NCBI RefSeq assembly: GCF_958298935.1
Contig: NC_084933.1
Span: 3,083,001 to 3,147,000, forward strand
Direction: 5' to 3'
DNA: 64,000 bases
Origin: Phragmites australis
Lineage: Eukaryota; Streptophyta; Magnoliopsida; Poales; Poaceae
Part shown: positions 45,280-57,672 of the stretch, in pieces
How the letters are laid out: each line of letters opens with the position of its first letter
How positions within the stretch are numbered: the stretch's first letter is position 1
Made by a program: the position numbers and the translations under genes
Notes under the pieces: model-generated
Told to the model about the DNA's origin: nothing
The model's database searches: none
The model's input: the letters and a program-made list of their open reading frames with translations, nothing else

Positions 45280-46041
45280 TATACATATTGTGAAGGTTAC
45301 TCCATGTTTCGTTTGGAAAATTTAGATTCTTGCCCAATCTCACAAATTCAGTTGGGATTTCGTGTGGCCGGCGGACTCCCTCACAAGTTCTTCACGGGCT
45401 TGGGTTAGGCTTTGGCAAAACAGGCATGGGCTTGAGCTTCTAGGAGTCCTGGTGAATCCATTTTGGCGATGGGTGCTCAATCTTCGACTCGGACACGGCG
45501 ATGTCCACGTGTGCGGCAGCCGACTGCTGCTATTGCGAGCTGAGCAGAGAAGAGAGAAGAGAGGAGAAGAGATGGTGGGCTGGGCTTGCTCGGCTAGGTG
45601 GGCCGGACGGTGGGGAGGGATAGGAGAGTGAAAGAGAGATGGGCTTGGGCCTGCTAACCTGAAAAACTTTTCTCAACCTTTTCTCATTCTCACATGTATA
45701 CACACATGCATATATATCTACATACAGCGTATATACTATATATTACTTATATTAGCTCATACAATCAACCAACCAATCAACAATCAAATATATACGCACA
45801 TATATATCCATAGATATTCTTTTATAAGAAAATAGCCCTCAATGTATATATGAATTTATATATATAACATACATACTCACATAAATGTGTGTATGCCTAC
45901 TTTTTTTTGAAACATTTCCGGTCTATGCATAAAGGCACACATACACACTTAGGATTTTTATTTAGTTTTTTTTTCAAGAACTCTTTTATTTCCCTTTGAA
46001 AAAGTTTTTAATTTTCTTGGTGTTGAGAATTTGGGCTGTTA
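45280..46041 (-). repeat. Probable truncated gypsy LTR
   Basis: Read on the minus strand from 46041 it begins TGTAACAGCCCAAATTCTC, a common start of grass gypsy LTRs. An AT-rich part with many tatata words and a GC-rich section follow. No partner LTR, primer site or coding region is near, and the other end is not defined. Confidence 0.4.
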
Positions 46042-49000
46042 CAACCAGCTGTAGAGGATGCACATTTACATAATGAGATATATGATACCCTATATCCCGA
46101 TAAATCCCAAGTAACACAGATTAATAATTTAACTAGCTCAGTTCTACTGGTGAATGTGTATTGGTTGAGATTTATGATAACATAGGAAGTTAGGGTTCAC
46201 AGTTTTAGTTCAAGATCTTTGCTGCAGCGAAATAAAGGCAGCATACAGAAAAATGCTACTGTACACAGTACACATTCATTTTAATTATCATGATATCCAC
46301 TTCCTTGCTCCAAAATAACAGAAAGAAAAATGTTATGTGTCACACAGATCTAAAGATAACATGAGAAGACTACCTATTGCTGCAGGAATCAATATTGTTC
46401 ACTTCTCCATAAGACTAGGAAATGACCAATAAAATATCAGGCAACATTTGCCGTCAACAATGAACTGACTGCAAGGAATCATATCGTCAAGGTGACTACC
46501 AGTTTTGTTCATCCGAATGACAAACCATGTAATCAATTATTCCAAAAGATCTAGAAGAACAAGGAGGAGGGGTGGTAGCCTTTCTTACATGGAGCTCACA
46601 TGGACATTATTGTGCTTGATGCCAGAGCTGGCGAGGCCACATAGTTGTACGCCGGTGAGGAGCTAGCGACGGATTTGTGCCGAAAACAGAGATGCACGTG
46701 GATCTATGCATAGAGGAGTCTGTGGGAGGTGCCGGCCATGGATCCACACCCGGACACGGTCGGTGGAGGAGTTGGCCGCAGATCTAGGGGAGAGGCAGTA
46801 GGAGGAGGAGGAGGTACATGTGAATCCGACCAAGAAGACCACTTGAAGAGGCGGAGGTGACGAGTACGTTTGAAGATGGCCGGAGAAGGAGGTGGACGTA
46901 GTGGCCCCTGCACCCCGGTCTCCTACGGTGGCACATGGTTGTGTCCACCTACAACGGCGAAGGAGATGGTGGTGGCACGTCGGGAAAGATGGAGGTTGTG
47001 GGTGTGCAGCGAAGCGAGGAGATGGAGGTTGGGGTAGGTGGGCCACGCTACGAGATTGAGTTGCGAAGGAGGTGGGGGATGTCAGTGAGGCGAGATTGGG
47101 GTGACAGGTTAGGAACCAGGGGGTGACGGGGTGTGTGAGAGAGGGTGTAGGTTTTGCCTTTTTGGAGACCCACACGCGGGACTTAGCAAAATTTCAGCTC
47201 ATGGCGCGGCATAGGCCAGTAGCGAGTTTTCGGATGTGCGACTGCGGTGCAGCATAGGTAGCAACAGTGGCACTTGTGGCAGCAGCACGGCCGCATTGGC
47301 ACAATATGAGATGGCCGATTAATTTGCCAAGAATTTACCTCTTTTGTTTTAGTGATCGAAACATAATAAGTGGCTGATTAATACTACACATATTAATATG
47401 GGCCAGCCCATTAATTATCAAAGAATTTTAGGTGACAAATTGTGTTTGGATCATCACAAATAGTTTGGTCTTCAATGACAAGAATGTATAATCATCATGG
47501 ATTGTTCTAACTTTTAGGACGAAAAAGCATCCATCGTCACAAAAACAACTACCCAACCTGCCCTGCAGAAGCTTTATAACGAAATTACCAAATTCATCAC
47601 TGAATATTCGTTATACATGGCATTTTAACCTTTCGTCATGAGGGTTTTCGTCATAAAAGGTGAGATTTGTTGTATTGTAGCTTTAGCAGTTACATAGATT
47701 AATGAAATGCTGTTGGCCTGTTGCTGTCTTCTTATACTGAATGCATCACAGGCACCATTGTTTCAAAGTCTTGACTGTTGAGCAGCACTATTGTTTCAAA
47801 GTCTTTCTCTGGCATATATATGATATATCATTCTCTACCTGAAAGGCAGCTGAGTGGTTCATGCAAGAGTCCAGCAAGATCCTGCTTTCTATTTACAGGA
47901 GTTATTTAGTCTTGCTTTTTTGTTTTTTCCCACGTATTGGCTGATGTTTTAAGGCATGCATTAACCTATGCTGTTTTCAATATTACTCCACCAATTCTGT
48001 TTTCTGATGAGTACTGCCGAGTACTATCTGTGCATATATTCGTGCAGATCAAAATAGAATTTGAAGAAGGTTATTACTGCTTATAGTACCGGGAAATCAA
48101 TTCATGTAGTTGCTTTCAGAATAAGGGATAGGTTCACCACAACTAACTCAGTTCATCTCATCCATCCAACTAAACAGAAAAGTGACTCATACTATTCACT
48201 CTAATTTCATAAAAAAATAAAAAAAAACTGGCTTATACTATTCAACCAACCAAACAAACAGAAAAATAGCTTATACTATTTATCCAACCAACTAGAAAAT
48301 CATATCATCTCATTAAAAAACAAAGATGACCCTATCTTATCCGATCCAACCCTTCAACCAAACGAACCATAGTAAAACACTCTGGAAGAAGTTTTGCATG
48401 GGTCCACCATTTGAAAAAACGCGCAGGAGCATTTCGTCGAGGAGGTTCAGGTTTGGTTAGTCCTTGATCTACTGGAATTTCGTAGCTATGGCTCCGAATA
48501 AGATATTTTTAAAAAAAACGCAGCATAACGAAAGGGAGCCGTTGCATTTCGTGCTTGTGGGAATGGGAAACTAACCGTGGGTATGAACTTATGTGGCACA
48601 AGGAATTCCCACGTAAAATAATCTTTCTTTTTCAATAATTAAATATAAAACATATGCCATCTCCAAAATGGGGCATACCGGGAATGAACACAATGTGTTC
48701 CTCTAAAGATCATCTCATGATCGAAACATATTAGACACACTATATGGAGGTGTTCACCCAAAACAAATATTAATCGTTCTCCATTATCAAAATGACAATC
48801 AAACAATAAGTGTTGGATAAAACTTCATCTATATTAAAAGACAATAATTCTCACTACCTTGCCACCAGCACCATTTGTACCTATAGCGACAATACACCTC
48901 ACTGATTTCTACATCTCGTTGAGCATCCACGCCGGTACCAAAGCAATAATTATGATGATATACGAAGGAGCATGGAATTGGGTGGCAACGTTTCTGGATG

Positions 49001-49320
49001 GAGCCGAGCCGACAAGGGTCCAAGCTCTCGTCCTGTATCCCATGTCTCCAACGAAGACTGCGCCGTAAGGAAGCGCTGTAAAAAAATAAAAAAATATGAT
49101 GATATATGTGTACGTGCAATGGTAGTGTGCAACTCAAGCTCGAGGATGTCCGCACCCTACCCGCGTAGAGGTCAAGCACAAGGTGAGTGGAAGATGGCCT
49201 TAGTCTTTGAAGGCATAGGGAATGGTTAACATGGAGGAGATACGGAGGTGGAAGGATAATAATGTGTATCACTGTCACTGGTGGAGTGCAGTGGAGGCTA
49301 AACTAGGCTCTGACCCCTCC
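46042..49320. other. Intergenic DNA with repeat remnants, no gene seen
   Basis: The GC-rich part 46560-47180 gives open frames on both strands without family features. 47510-47690 has ttcgtca/tgacgaaa words and closes, inverted, as ctacaatacaacaaatctc, like a worn CACTA end (CACTACAACAAA). 48130-48370 has repeated ccaaccaa/cttatactatt words like a MITE. The frame at 48829-49278 has no recognisable domain. Confidence 0.4.
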
Positions 49321-49339
49321 TTGGCTCGGTAATTTAGAG

Positions 49340-49868
49340 ACATGGTTGGACCAAGCCTCGCGAAGGATATGTCAAGTTAAATATAGATGCTGCTTTCTGT
49401 CTGGATCAGGAAATTGAGGCAACTGGAGCTATATCAGAGATGAAGTGGGAGGTTTCCTTGCAGCTAGTAATAGCATGATCGCTCACGTCAATTCGGCATC
49501 AACTCTAGAGGCTGGAGCTTTTAGAGAGGGACTCATCCTAGCAGGATAGATTAGATGCTCGAAGTTAATCATTAACTCTGACTGTATAGAGGTGATTCAG
49601 ACAATGCAGGATGGTGACAACTCAGCAACTGAAGCTTCGGCAATATACGAAGAGTGTAATTTTCTAGCTAGAGGCTTTGATCATGTAATAATACAACACT
49701 GTCCGCGGGAGGGTAATATTATAGCTCATGTGTTAGCAGCACAGGTAGAGGGATCCCAGACATACGTCTGGATGGAAGATCCTCGACTTTATTGTGACCA
49801 AATTGGTAGATGATATAACTATGTTTGATAATCAATAGAGTCACCGTGAAGACATTTCTAAAAAAAAC
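49340..49868 (+). pseudogene. LINE 3' end: RNase H-like domain, 5'-truncated
   Basis: With one frameshift and one stop, the plus strand reads GYVKLNIDAAF, GGFLAASNSMIAHV, STLEAGAFREGL, LIINSDCIEVIQTMQDG, then ATEASAIYEECNFLARGFDH and HCPREGNIIAHVLAA. This is the RVT_3-type RNase H domain found at the 3' end of many plant LINE polyproteins, with the Asp-Glu-Asp residues kept. The downstream sequence ends in a short A run at 49859-49866, as expected for a LINE tail. The reverse transcriptase part is absent, so it is a 5'-truncated copy. Confidence 0.75.
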
Positions 49869-52320
49869 TTGCGGAGCAGAGCTTTGATTCGTCAGCTACA
49901 ACCTGCTACGCATCCACTAGACCGCATCACGGCTCTGCGACCGACGAGCTCTACGTTGCTACTGTAGGAGCTAACCCCACGCTCCTCCACTGATCACGGT
50001 AGTCCGGGGAGGGGTTGCAAAAGGTTTTTTTTTTTACTTCCCCACGGTTCGGTTTTCGTTGGAGATCTGGAAAGTGCGGAATGGAGACTCGAACCCCGTC
50101 GGCCCGATTTCATCTAGAAGTATTACTACCGAGCTCCATACTCATTCACAAGGTTTATTTTTCACCTTCCAACTATCGCAGAAATCCGATTTTGTGGAGA
50201 GATCTCTGCATACAGAAGGTGGCATGACTACATCAGAAAATTCTTGAGTTATCTAAAATAAATTTCAAAGACCATCCTACATCTACGGATTAAGCAGTCA
50301 ATCTCTTCGCCGTGGATTGGGCTGGGCTGGGCCGGATTGGTTTTCCGCATTCCACGACTCACTAAAACGCTCGCTTGGGCTGCACATATCGCCAATTACC
50401 GAGTGGCTCACGGGCCATCGTCAATGGTGGATGGACAATACTGCTCTAGAATCTAATCCATCGGCTAGCGTATCGTAGCCGACAAACTTGTAGCAGGCAT
50501 CTTCAAGTTGATCATGCCCATGATGGGCTTCTTTTCTGGATTCTTTTTGAAGGATTTTTTTCTCATTTCATTCAGTGAACTGAACCCATGTGGCAACTCT
50601 CTACTGACGTTTATAGAATTCGTTGTTACTCTAGATCGAAAATTTTCCTGCCAATTACAGTCTATTTGAAACTTCCGTAGTTAAAGTTCACTTCCGTAGC
50701 CTTAATTTCATCTTGTACACTATTAGTACTTCATTTCCACCCATGAATATAACTGCAAACTGTTCACAATCATCTTACATAATTGATAATTCATTCTTTC
50801 TTGGTCCACCTGCCTGCATTTTTGCCTCAAAACTTGGCTCGTTTGTCCTGAAGCACTGAACTCCGGAGACTTGAACTTGGACGGTCATTTTCCAGGATAG
50901 GTAGTAGGTAGCACTTAGACCGGGTTTGCAGCATCCAAACAGTAGACAGCACCCTACCTATGCACAGAGCAATGCATTTGGTCAAGTGCAGTGAAGGTAC
51001 ACAGTAGCACAAATTAACAAGGCACACTGGGTGTGGCAAGTTGCAGGCATGCCAGCTCATGCTGGAGAGGCAGGTCACAACCACAGATCTCAAGGATTTT
51101 CAGTTCCGGTACATCCCCCTCCCTCTGCAGCAGCTCCAAATCCAGCTGAAATAGAATTTCAAGAACTCTACCTAGTAGTAGCCTGCAAAAGGTGTGCATT
51201 ATAAAAATAGATAGACAGATCTTTGAGTAAACTAACATGATCCTAATTATCCCTATATGCTCATTTCATAAACTAATGATTTTCCCTTTTCTAAGACATG
51301 GACATAAAGTCTGGCATCCCTAAAGGACATGCAAGTTGCAAGCAGATGACCGGATCAATGGCCACTTTGTCTGTGTTTGGAGTTTGGACCTAGAGGAGTA
51401 TCCAGTTGCAAGGCCTTCACCAGAAACATCCTTTGCCCATTTTTCATATGAGAAAAGATGTGACCAGATGAATGGAATGCTTGGGATGGATGAATAGGCG
51501 TGATGGCAGTACTTGTTGTCTCACATGTTGGGTTATCGTAAAATAATCAAAGTTTAAGATAGAAGGACAGCCGGTCAAAATGTGCATTCCAATGGATTGA
51601 GAGGTTTCATGCACCTAGAGAGGAAGAAACTTGCCGTCTGTGAACTTGCTTGCCATGATTTCAGATATTTGACCATGCTGCCCACATGTGATTCTCAATT
51701 GTTAATCGATGAACAACTTTTGAAATGACCTCAGAAACTTCAGCACCAAGATATAATGATTTTTAGGTAATTGGACTGTTTCACTTGAAAGATAGTACTA
51801 ATGAAAAGGTAAATTTTTCGAACAAGAAAAAAATGTGAATTTTTTTAGAACCTAGTATGTTTCAAAAAGACAATCAGTTACAAGCAGAGGAATCACTGCC
51901 AGAAAAATAGCAAGCACAAGGGTTTGCTTAGTCTTCTCTCAGCAGCCCAAGTATGAATGCAGATGCAGTGCATCTGAAGCACTTTACACCAGATAAAGAT
52001 TGGAAGTACTAGTATTTAATTTTCAAGGTAGAAAGTCAGCATCATGAGAACTGGACGAATTTTTTATGATATCAACTGGAGATTTAGATTCACGAAGCGG
52101 AGGATCTGATAATATTTCCCGAGATATAAAGATATCATGAAGATGTAACGATAGCATGACTAACTAAACTTTATACTTAATTTTTTAGTTAAACAAGATA
52201 CTCAAAAAATAGAGTACAACAGATATTCAAAATTGTACTAATTTTTATAAAATTAAATTGATGAGTCATACAATAAAACTAGGAGAGTTATTGAGCATCA
52301 CCTAAAAAGAAGAATAATGA
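49869..52320. other. Intergenic DNA, no gene seen
   Basis: Mostly unique-looking AT-rich sequence. 49990-50230 is GC-richer but has no family signal. The frames at 50015-50247 and 50827-51238 are short and unsupported. No MITE ends were recognised. Confidence 0.4.
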
Positions 52321-52329
52321 GCATTAAAA

Positions 52330-52770
52330 AAACCAATTTGGTTTCATATCTGGAAGGTCGGTCATGGAAACAATTTTCTTGATAAGACAATTTATAAAGA
52401 GATATTGGGAAAAAATGACTTGTACATTATATTCATTGATTTAGAGAAGGCTTATGACAAAAAATATCGAGAAATATCATATGATGGGTTTTAAAGAAAC
52501 ACAGTATCAACAAAGTATTTTACCTTCATCAAAAATATGTATAATAATATTATGACAAGTATTTGGACAAGTGAAGGTACCACCGATGACTTACCACTTA
52601 AAAGACTACATCAAAAATCAGTTTTAAGCTCGCTCTTATTTGCTTTGGTAATAAATGAGATCAAAGGGATATTCAGAGAGATATCCCGTGTATGATATTT
52701 GATGATGATATAGTGCTAGTTGACAAAAGTAGGATAGAAGTTAATAGGGAATTAAAGTTGTGGAGATACC
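52330..52770 (+). pseudogene. LINE reverse-transcriptase fragment
   Basis: The plus strand reads METIFLIRQFIKRYWEKND, LYIIFIDLEKAYDKKYREI, TFIKNMYNNIMTSIWTSEG, QKSVLSSLLFALVINEIKG and, after a break, IVLVDKSRIEVNRELKLW. These follow the LINE-type RT order: FIDLEKAYD, then the SALSP-like and LF-x-DD regions. The catalytic FADD motif is damaged, and stops and frameshifts are present. Only the central RT remains; it differs from the LINE tail at 49340, so it probably comes from another copy. Confidence 0.7.
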
Positions 52771-53213
52771 CATACCCGCCAACCGCGAGTATCATATACT
52801 GATAACCACACCCGTATACTCGCCAATATAACATGATTAAGTATGTAATAATAATATCATCAATTTAAATATATATCCCAATTAACATAATAAATAAACA
52901 TCTCGTAGATATATAGTGCGCATCTCATTAACATATTACCGTATAGTTCATGTATAACATATTATTTTATACCCACCTCTATTAAAAATAAAATAAACCC
53001 ACATATCATGTGTAGAGCAAATATACGAACAAAACAGACACAGACAAACCTATTTAATACCTGTCTCAATATCCGTTGAATCTAACTTCAAACCATCACT
53101 CACACCCACAAGTAAAAATTTATCCCAAACCTACACCCGTTATAATTTTTACACGTGGGCACATGGGTAAATTACACGGACACATAGGTAAAATATGCTC
53201 GTTGCCATCCCTA
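52771..53213. mobile_element. hAT-like MITE
   Basis: It opens with acccatacccgccaaccgcg and closes with tgctcgttgccatcccta, whose inverse (TAGGGATGGCAACGAGCA) matches the usual end of plant hAT MITEs. Inside are repeated bracketing words for cccgt / acgggt on both strands and AT-rich sequence. Its left end lies directly against the LINE fragment. An 8-bp target duplication is not evident. Confidence 0.55.
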
Positions 53214-53675
53214 CCCAATAATAATAAATTCCTTACTTCCTTTAGGCATTTATGTTGCGTTCATTGAATCCATCCATCTCAAAGTCTCGATCACAAATCA
53301 ACTACCTAATGGATTTAGTCCAAACCAATATCTACTGATTAGTGCTAGCGCATGGACCTAAAACTTCGCAAGCTAGAAGTGCCATGAATAACTAACCACA
53401 TAAATGATTAATAGTCTAAAAGATGGTTTACAAATGAATAAGTTTAGATTCTAACTGTATGATCTCTTCAAAATTTTGTACCTTTCTTTCTTTCCTTCCT
53501 TAACCAAGGAACCAAGCAAAAGGTAATCTGTTTTCGTCTTCCTATACATTTTCCTTTGTGCGAAATGTTTTGTGATTGTATGGACCTAACCTGGCAGAAA
53601 GTAGTAGCAGAGTAACTATTAATTAAGCTATGGCAATCTATTGAGATTGAAAGAAATGAGAACCATCAGGCTCTT
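53214..53675. other. 3' flank of the receptor gene
   Basis: This contains the likely 3' UTR of the minus-strand receptor gene (roughly 53480-53675) and AT-rich sequence. No other feature is recognised. Confidence 0.5.
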
Positions 53676-56600
53676 TCAATTGTTCTGAAGGACTCTATAC
53701 AGTTCATCTCCCAGTGCGGCTAATGTGACTGGTTTCTGAATCAGGCCGTTTATTCCTGACCTCGAGCATCGATCCCGGATATTGTCATCGGTTCTTGCTG
53801 CAAGGGCAACAATCAACGGCAACCAACTGTTGCTCCTGAACTTCCTGATCGTGCGAGCTACTTCGAATCCATCCATTGTTTGCATGGCGAGGTCAAGAAT
53901 CACCAGCTGGAAAGACGACTCGGCACTGGCAAAGGAACCCATGCATTGGATGCCAGAAGCGACCGAAAGGACTCGGCAACCAAGCTTCTCCAGGAGCTTG
54001 TGAGTAACAACTCGGTTGGTGTCATCACTGTCCACAAGAAAGACTCGGAGTCCAGTAAAGTTGTGAATTGGTGATGATCGGTACAAGTCTGAGGATGCTC
54101 CAGAGACTGGGGTCGCAGGTTGCAGCTGGAACTGGATGGCGAGCATGATAGTTTCTCTGCTTTTAGAATCTGATACTGACCAAATATTACCATTCATCAT
54201 CTGCAGCAGAAACAAGCGCTCGCATCAGCATAAAGAGAAGGTTTAGATCATATATCAAATCAACACAGATTGGCTACTGCTGCAAATAAATCAACTGTGA
54301 ACAGTCAAAAGAGACTTGCTGAGACTCTGGCTCATGACCATAAATAAATATATCTATGCACAACAAGCACTGCAATTTATGGTGGCCAATAACATTATGC
54401 TCATAATAGGAAGTAGCATAACATGAATTATGGCTAAAGCATCCGTGCAACAAAAAGATGAATGAAACGAATATATTATCTCAATTTGACCCAGTTTGCA
54501 GTAAAGTACTAAAGATTCAATAGCTTTTTCCAAAGCCACAAAGTATGGTACCAGTATATAATCTCTGTGGTTTTACAGTTTGAATTGAAGTATAAATATC
54601 TATGCTAGTTTGAATTTACCTGCACAGCTGCATTCTGTTACTATACGGCAGTTCTATTTTAGACCATAAGTCTCAACTGCTAACAATATGATGAAAACTG
54701 AAAATAGTCCACAGACTAACACATTTTGTGGCACTCAACATTAAAGATATTATATTATTCTCTGGCGTCTGACAGTTTCGATGTTCCGTGAAATGAGTCA
54801 TAAGGGTAATATTAAAGAGATTATATTATTATCTGGCAATATAATCATGTAGAGAAGTGGAATATAACCAACTATCAACAAATATAACTTGAAGTAATAA
54901 GTGATGCAATGCGCATCTAGTTTGCTTCCTATTGGATACAGATTACTAAGAGAAGTTTTTTCTTTCAACGTACCTGCACAATCTTCTTGCACATATTGAA
55001 GCTAAGCCCCATCTCAAGATTGTTAGGTTTTAGCCCTTGACTTATCTCAGTTATCTGACCACTAGATGAACTCAAAAGAATGTCTTTGGATTTTCTAATC
55101 CTGATCTCAAACTTCACACATACATAGCCCCCGGAGAAGTTTGCTCTTCGCAGCATCCAATCCTGATTATGCATCTCTTCAACCTCATTATAACTATTGA
55201 CATATAATGAGAGACAGCCTGCATTGCACCGGTTTATTAGAGTACCTACCATGTGCAAGACAATATGGAAAACCCTCTTCTCATCACCCACTATCCTTTC
55301 AGGCAAAGAATTGTCAACTTGAAACTCAAAATCTACACCCTTAGAACCAGTTAGACATCTGACCACGCCGACAGCTTCTTTAATAAAGGAATGAAGGTTG
55401 AACGGCCTCCTCACCAAAGACAAATGCTCACGATTCATTGTTGATGTTTGCATCACATCATTCATCAATGTTGATGCAACACTGGTTGTCCTGACAATGG
55501 CATCCATTACAAGCCTTTGCTCCGGATTCATACTTTCCTGTTGCATCATTGAGACGAGACCAAGAATTGAGTGCATTGGCCTTCGCATTCCATCATACAT
55601 GGCAGTCTGAAAGGAATTCCTAGCCTCCGCTGCCATCAATGCTTCGTGCTTTGCCCGCAGTAAGTCTCTATGTTGCTCAGCAAGCTTCTCTCGCATCAAC
55701 TGAGACTCTTCAAGAAGTGCTGCATGTGATAGAGCAACCGCAACTTGATCAGCAACTACTTCAACAATCTCCAACTCCCTTGGACCCCACCCTAACAAAC
55801 CATCGTTAGGTAAAACAAGGACCAAAATAGCATAACTCGTTTCCATCACTTCTGGAGTCCCTCCTTTGAAGTTTGACACCCTTAACATCGGCATCCTTAT
55901 TGCAGCAACAGGCCCTGATTCAAGCTTGCTTTGGCTTGCAACACCTAGCGCTGACTCCGGCCCAAGAACTTTTGCATCCTTTGTTGCCTTTATTTCAGCC
56001 ACATCCGGATCATCAACTGGAAGTGAGCGGTTGTGTGCCTCCATTATATCCCTTTCCCTCAACTGATGTGTCAAGACCATCTCACTCCTGCTCTCATCAG
56101 GCATCCAGACAGCACAATTCTGCAGCTCCAGCGTCTTGGAGAGTTGAACCATGGTGGTGTACAAGATTGTGTGCCTGTCGAGCGACTTGCGTATCTCGTG
56201 CGTGAGCATCCGCACATGCCAGCTTGCCTCTTCTTGCCTCTTCATCATGCCCACCTCCCGGTCCAGCTCCCGCGCCTTGATAATCAGGAAGTTCTCCCTC
56301 ACCTTCACCCTCAGCAGCTGGGGTATCAGCGTCAACAGTGTGATGGCGGTCGCGAACGAGACGAGCGCTGTCAAGAACTTAGCAACCGTGAGGGCGAGCA
56401 CAAGATGGAACGAGTGCGGCTCATACGTAAACACCGTGATGAGATGTGTGAGCCCGCAGAGCACGATGAAGGCGCCGAACTGCAGGACGATCCACTTCAA
56501 AGGGAAGAGGTCGGAGCAAGTGGCGAAGTAGAGCAGCTCGAGCGGGATGGAGAAGTAGGCCGCGGCGATCAGAAAGTCGCCGACCTTCTGGCATTGTAAG

Positions 56601-56755
56601 ATGTTGTCTGTGCTCCAGAGACTGGTGTCATCGGCGTCGTCGCAGCCACCACAGTGGCTGAAATCGACGGACGCCACTGAAACTGACAGGAGCAGTGAGG
56701 AGAGGAGCAGGAGGATCCAGAAGAAGGGGATCCTGCGCAGCACTGCTCCCACCAT
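53676..56755 (-). CDS. ETR2: Ethylene receptor, subfamily II (ETR2-like)
   Basis: Two coding exons: 56755-54974 (594 codons) and 54200-53676 (174 codons plus stop). The phase-0 intron (54973-54201) has GT donor and CTGCAG acceptor; the protein is 768 residues. ATG 56755 is the first in-frame ATG. Residues 10-28 are a signal-like helix, as in subfamily II. Three membrane spans (about 60-147) bind ethylene through copper; the usual ligands are Cys100 and His104 (LCGLTH), with Cys35/Cys38 for the dimer link. A GAF domain spans about 190-350. In the kinase-like region the phospho-His motif is replaced (AMYDGMRRPMH) and the N and G boxes are degenerate, typical for subfamily II. The receiver domain (645-765) keeps Asp653/654, Asp697 and Lys750. 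The receptor sits in the ER membrane and represses ethylene responses through CTR1-type kinases when ethylene is absent. No break is seen. The ETR2 name rests on remembered similarity to the rice protein. Confidence 0.95.
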
Positions 56756-57670
56756 CGGCTCTACCAACCAGGCTTCATTCAGACCCGCATTTGCGCAGGA
56801 GTATTGTGCTGTACATGGAGATTTCTGCAGCAATTCAAGGCATCAGTTCTTGATTCTCCACTGAGCAAACCGAGTTGCCTGCAATCAGATGTCAAACGCA
56901 GTTAGCATCACATGATTTTCATTTTGAGGAGCACAAATCGAGATCTGGTGAATCAAATCGATCCCTCATGCCGCATCTCCCACCTTATTCCCTCTAAAAT
57001 GAAGATATCAAAATTTTTCCTCCAAAATCGATCCCATGGATCTTAGAAGGTAAAACCATGCGAGAGGAGATGAAAACACCCAAAATCCGATAAACCGACC
57101 AGTTCGAGATTCGCAGAAAGAAGCAAACCATAACCTCTGAGCTAAACCATTTGGCAATACAAGAACCGACAACAATTCAAGAAAATCAGAACCCAAACAG
57201 AGAAGGAATAAAAAGGAGAAAGAAATCGAGGAATCCTACTGCCCACCTGCGCCGTCCTGCCATCCGTCCTGCTTTGGCAAACATCAAGAAGAGGAGGTTC
57301 GCACCAGTACTAGCACCAGCACCGTCTCCCTGTCAGCCGGCGACGGATCGAGCCAACAAAGCCCCGCGTCGAGACTCCAAGCCCGACCGCTCCATACGAG
57401 GCGCGAGGGAAGAGAAGATCTTTTTTTTCCCCTCTTTCGTTCCCTTCCCGTTGGGGAGAGAGAGATAGAGAGAGAGGGATTGGGGAAGCAGGCGGAGGAA
57501 GAATGGGGAGACGCAGCTGCGGCCGCCGGGTGGGGGCAGGTGGGCTAGACGAGTGCGAGTGAGAGGAAGGGGAGAAGGGAGATGTTTCGGAGGAGAGGGT
57601 CGGTCTCGTGCTGATTTGGTCTGCCTGCTGCTGTTTTCGGCCGCCTGCCGGGAAACCACTGCGCGATCGC
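56756..57670 (-). promoter_or_regulatory. 5' UTR, probable leader intron and two uORFs of the receptor gene
   Basis: A good acceptor (ttgcag, exon starting at 56878) and a good donor (gcgcag before gtgggc, exon ending at 57247) suggest a 368-bp leader intron (56879-57246). The upstream leader (57247 to about 57600) is CT-rich on the minus strand, as in many grass promoters. In the last leader exon there are two short upstream frames: ATG at 56843 (ATG CCT TGA) and ATG at 56817, a 13-codon frame that ends at 56776, before the main start. These would slow initiation if transcribed. The transcript boundaries are inferred. Confidence 0.5.
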
Positions 57671-57672
57671 TT

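Noticed and set aside
46663..47175. A 170-codon Pro/Ser/Thr-rich frame on the minus strand
   Set aside because: Low-complexity composition, no domain, and competing frames on both strands. Best explained as GC-rich non-coding DNA.
48829..49278. A 149-codon minus-strand frame
   Set aside because: No domain recognised and it overlaps plus-strand frames of similar quality. It was kept only as part of an intergenic entry.
56033..56599. A 188-codon plus-strand frame within the receptor gene
   Set aside because: It is an antisense shadow of the receptor's first exon, which has clear membrane and GAF features on the minus strand.
56756..56833. An N-terminal extension of 26 codons on the receptor frame
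   Set aside because: It opens on TTG, not ATG. The first in-frame ATG is at 56755, and the resulting 768-residue protein has the usual length and a leading hydrophobic helix.
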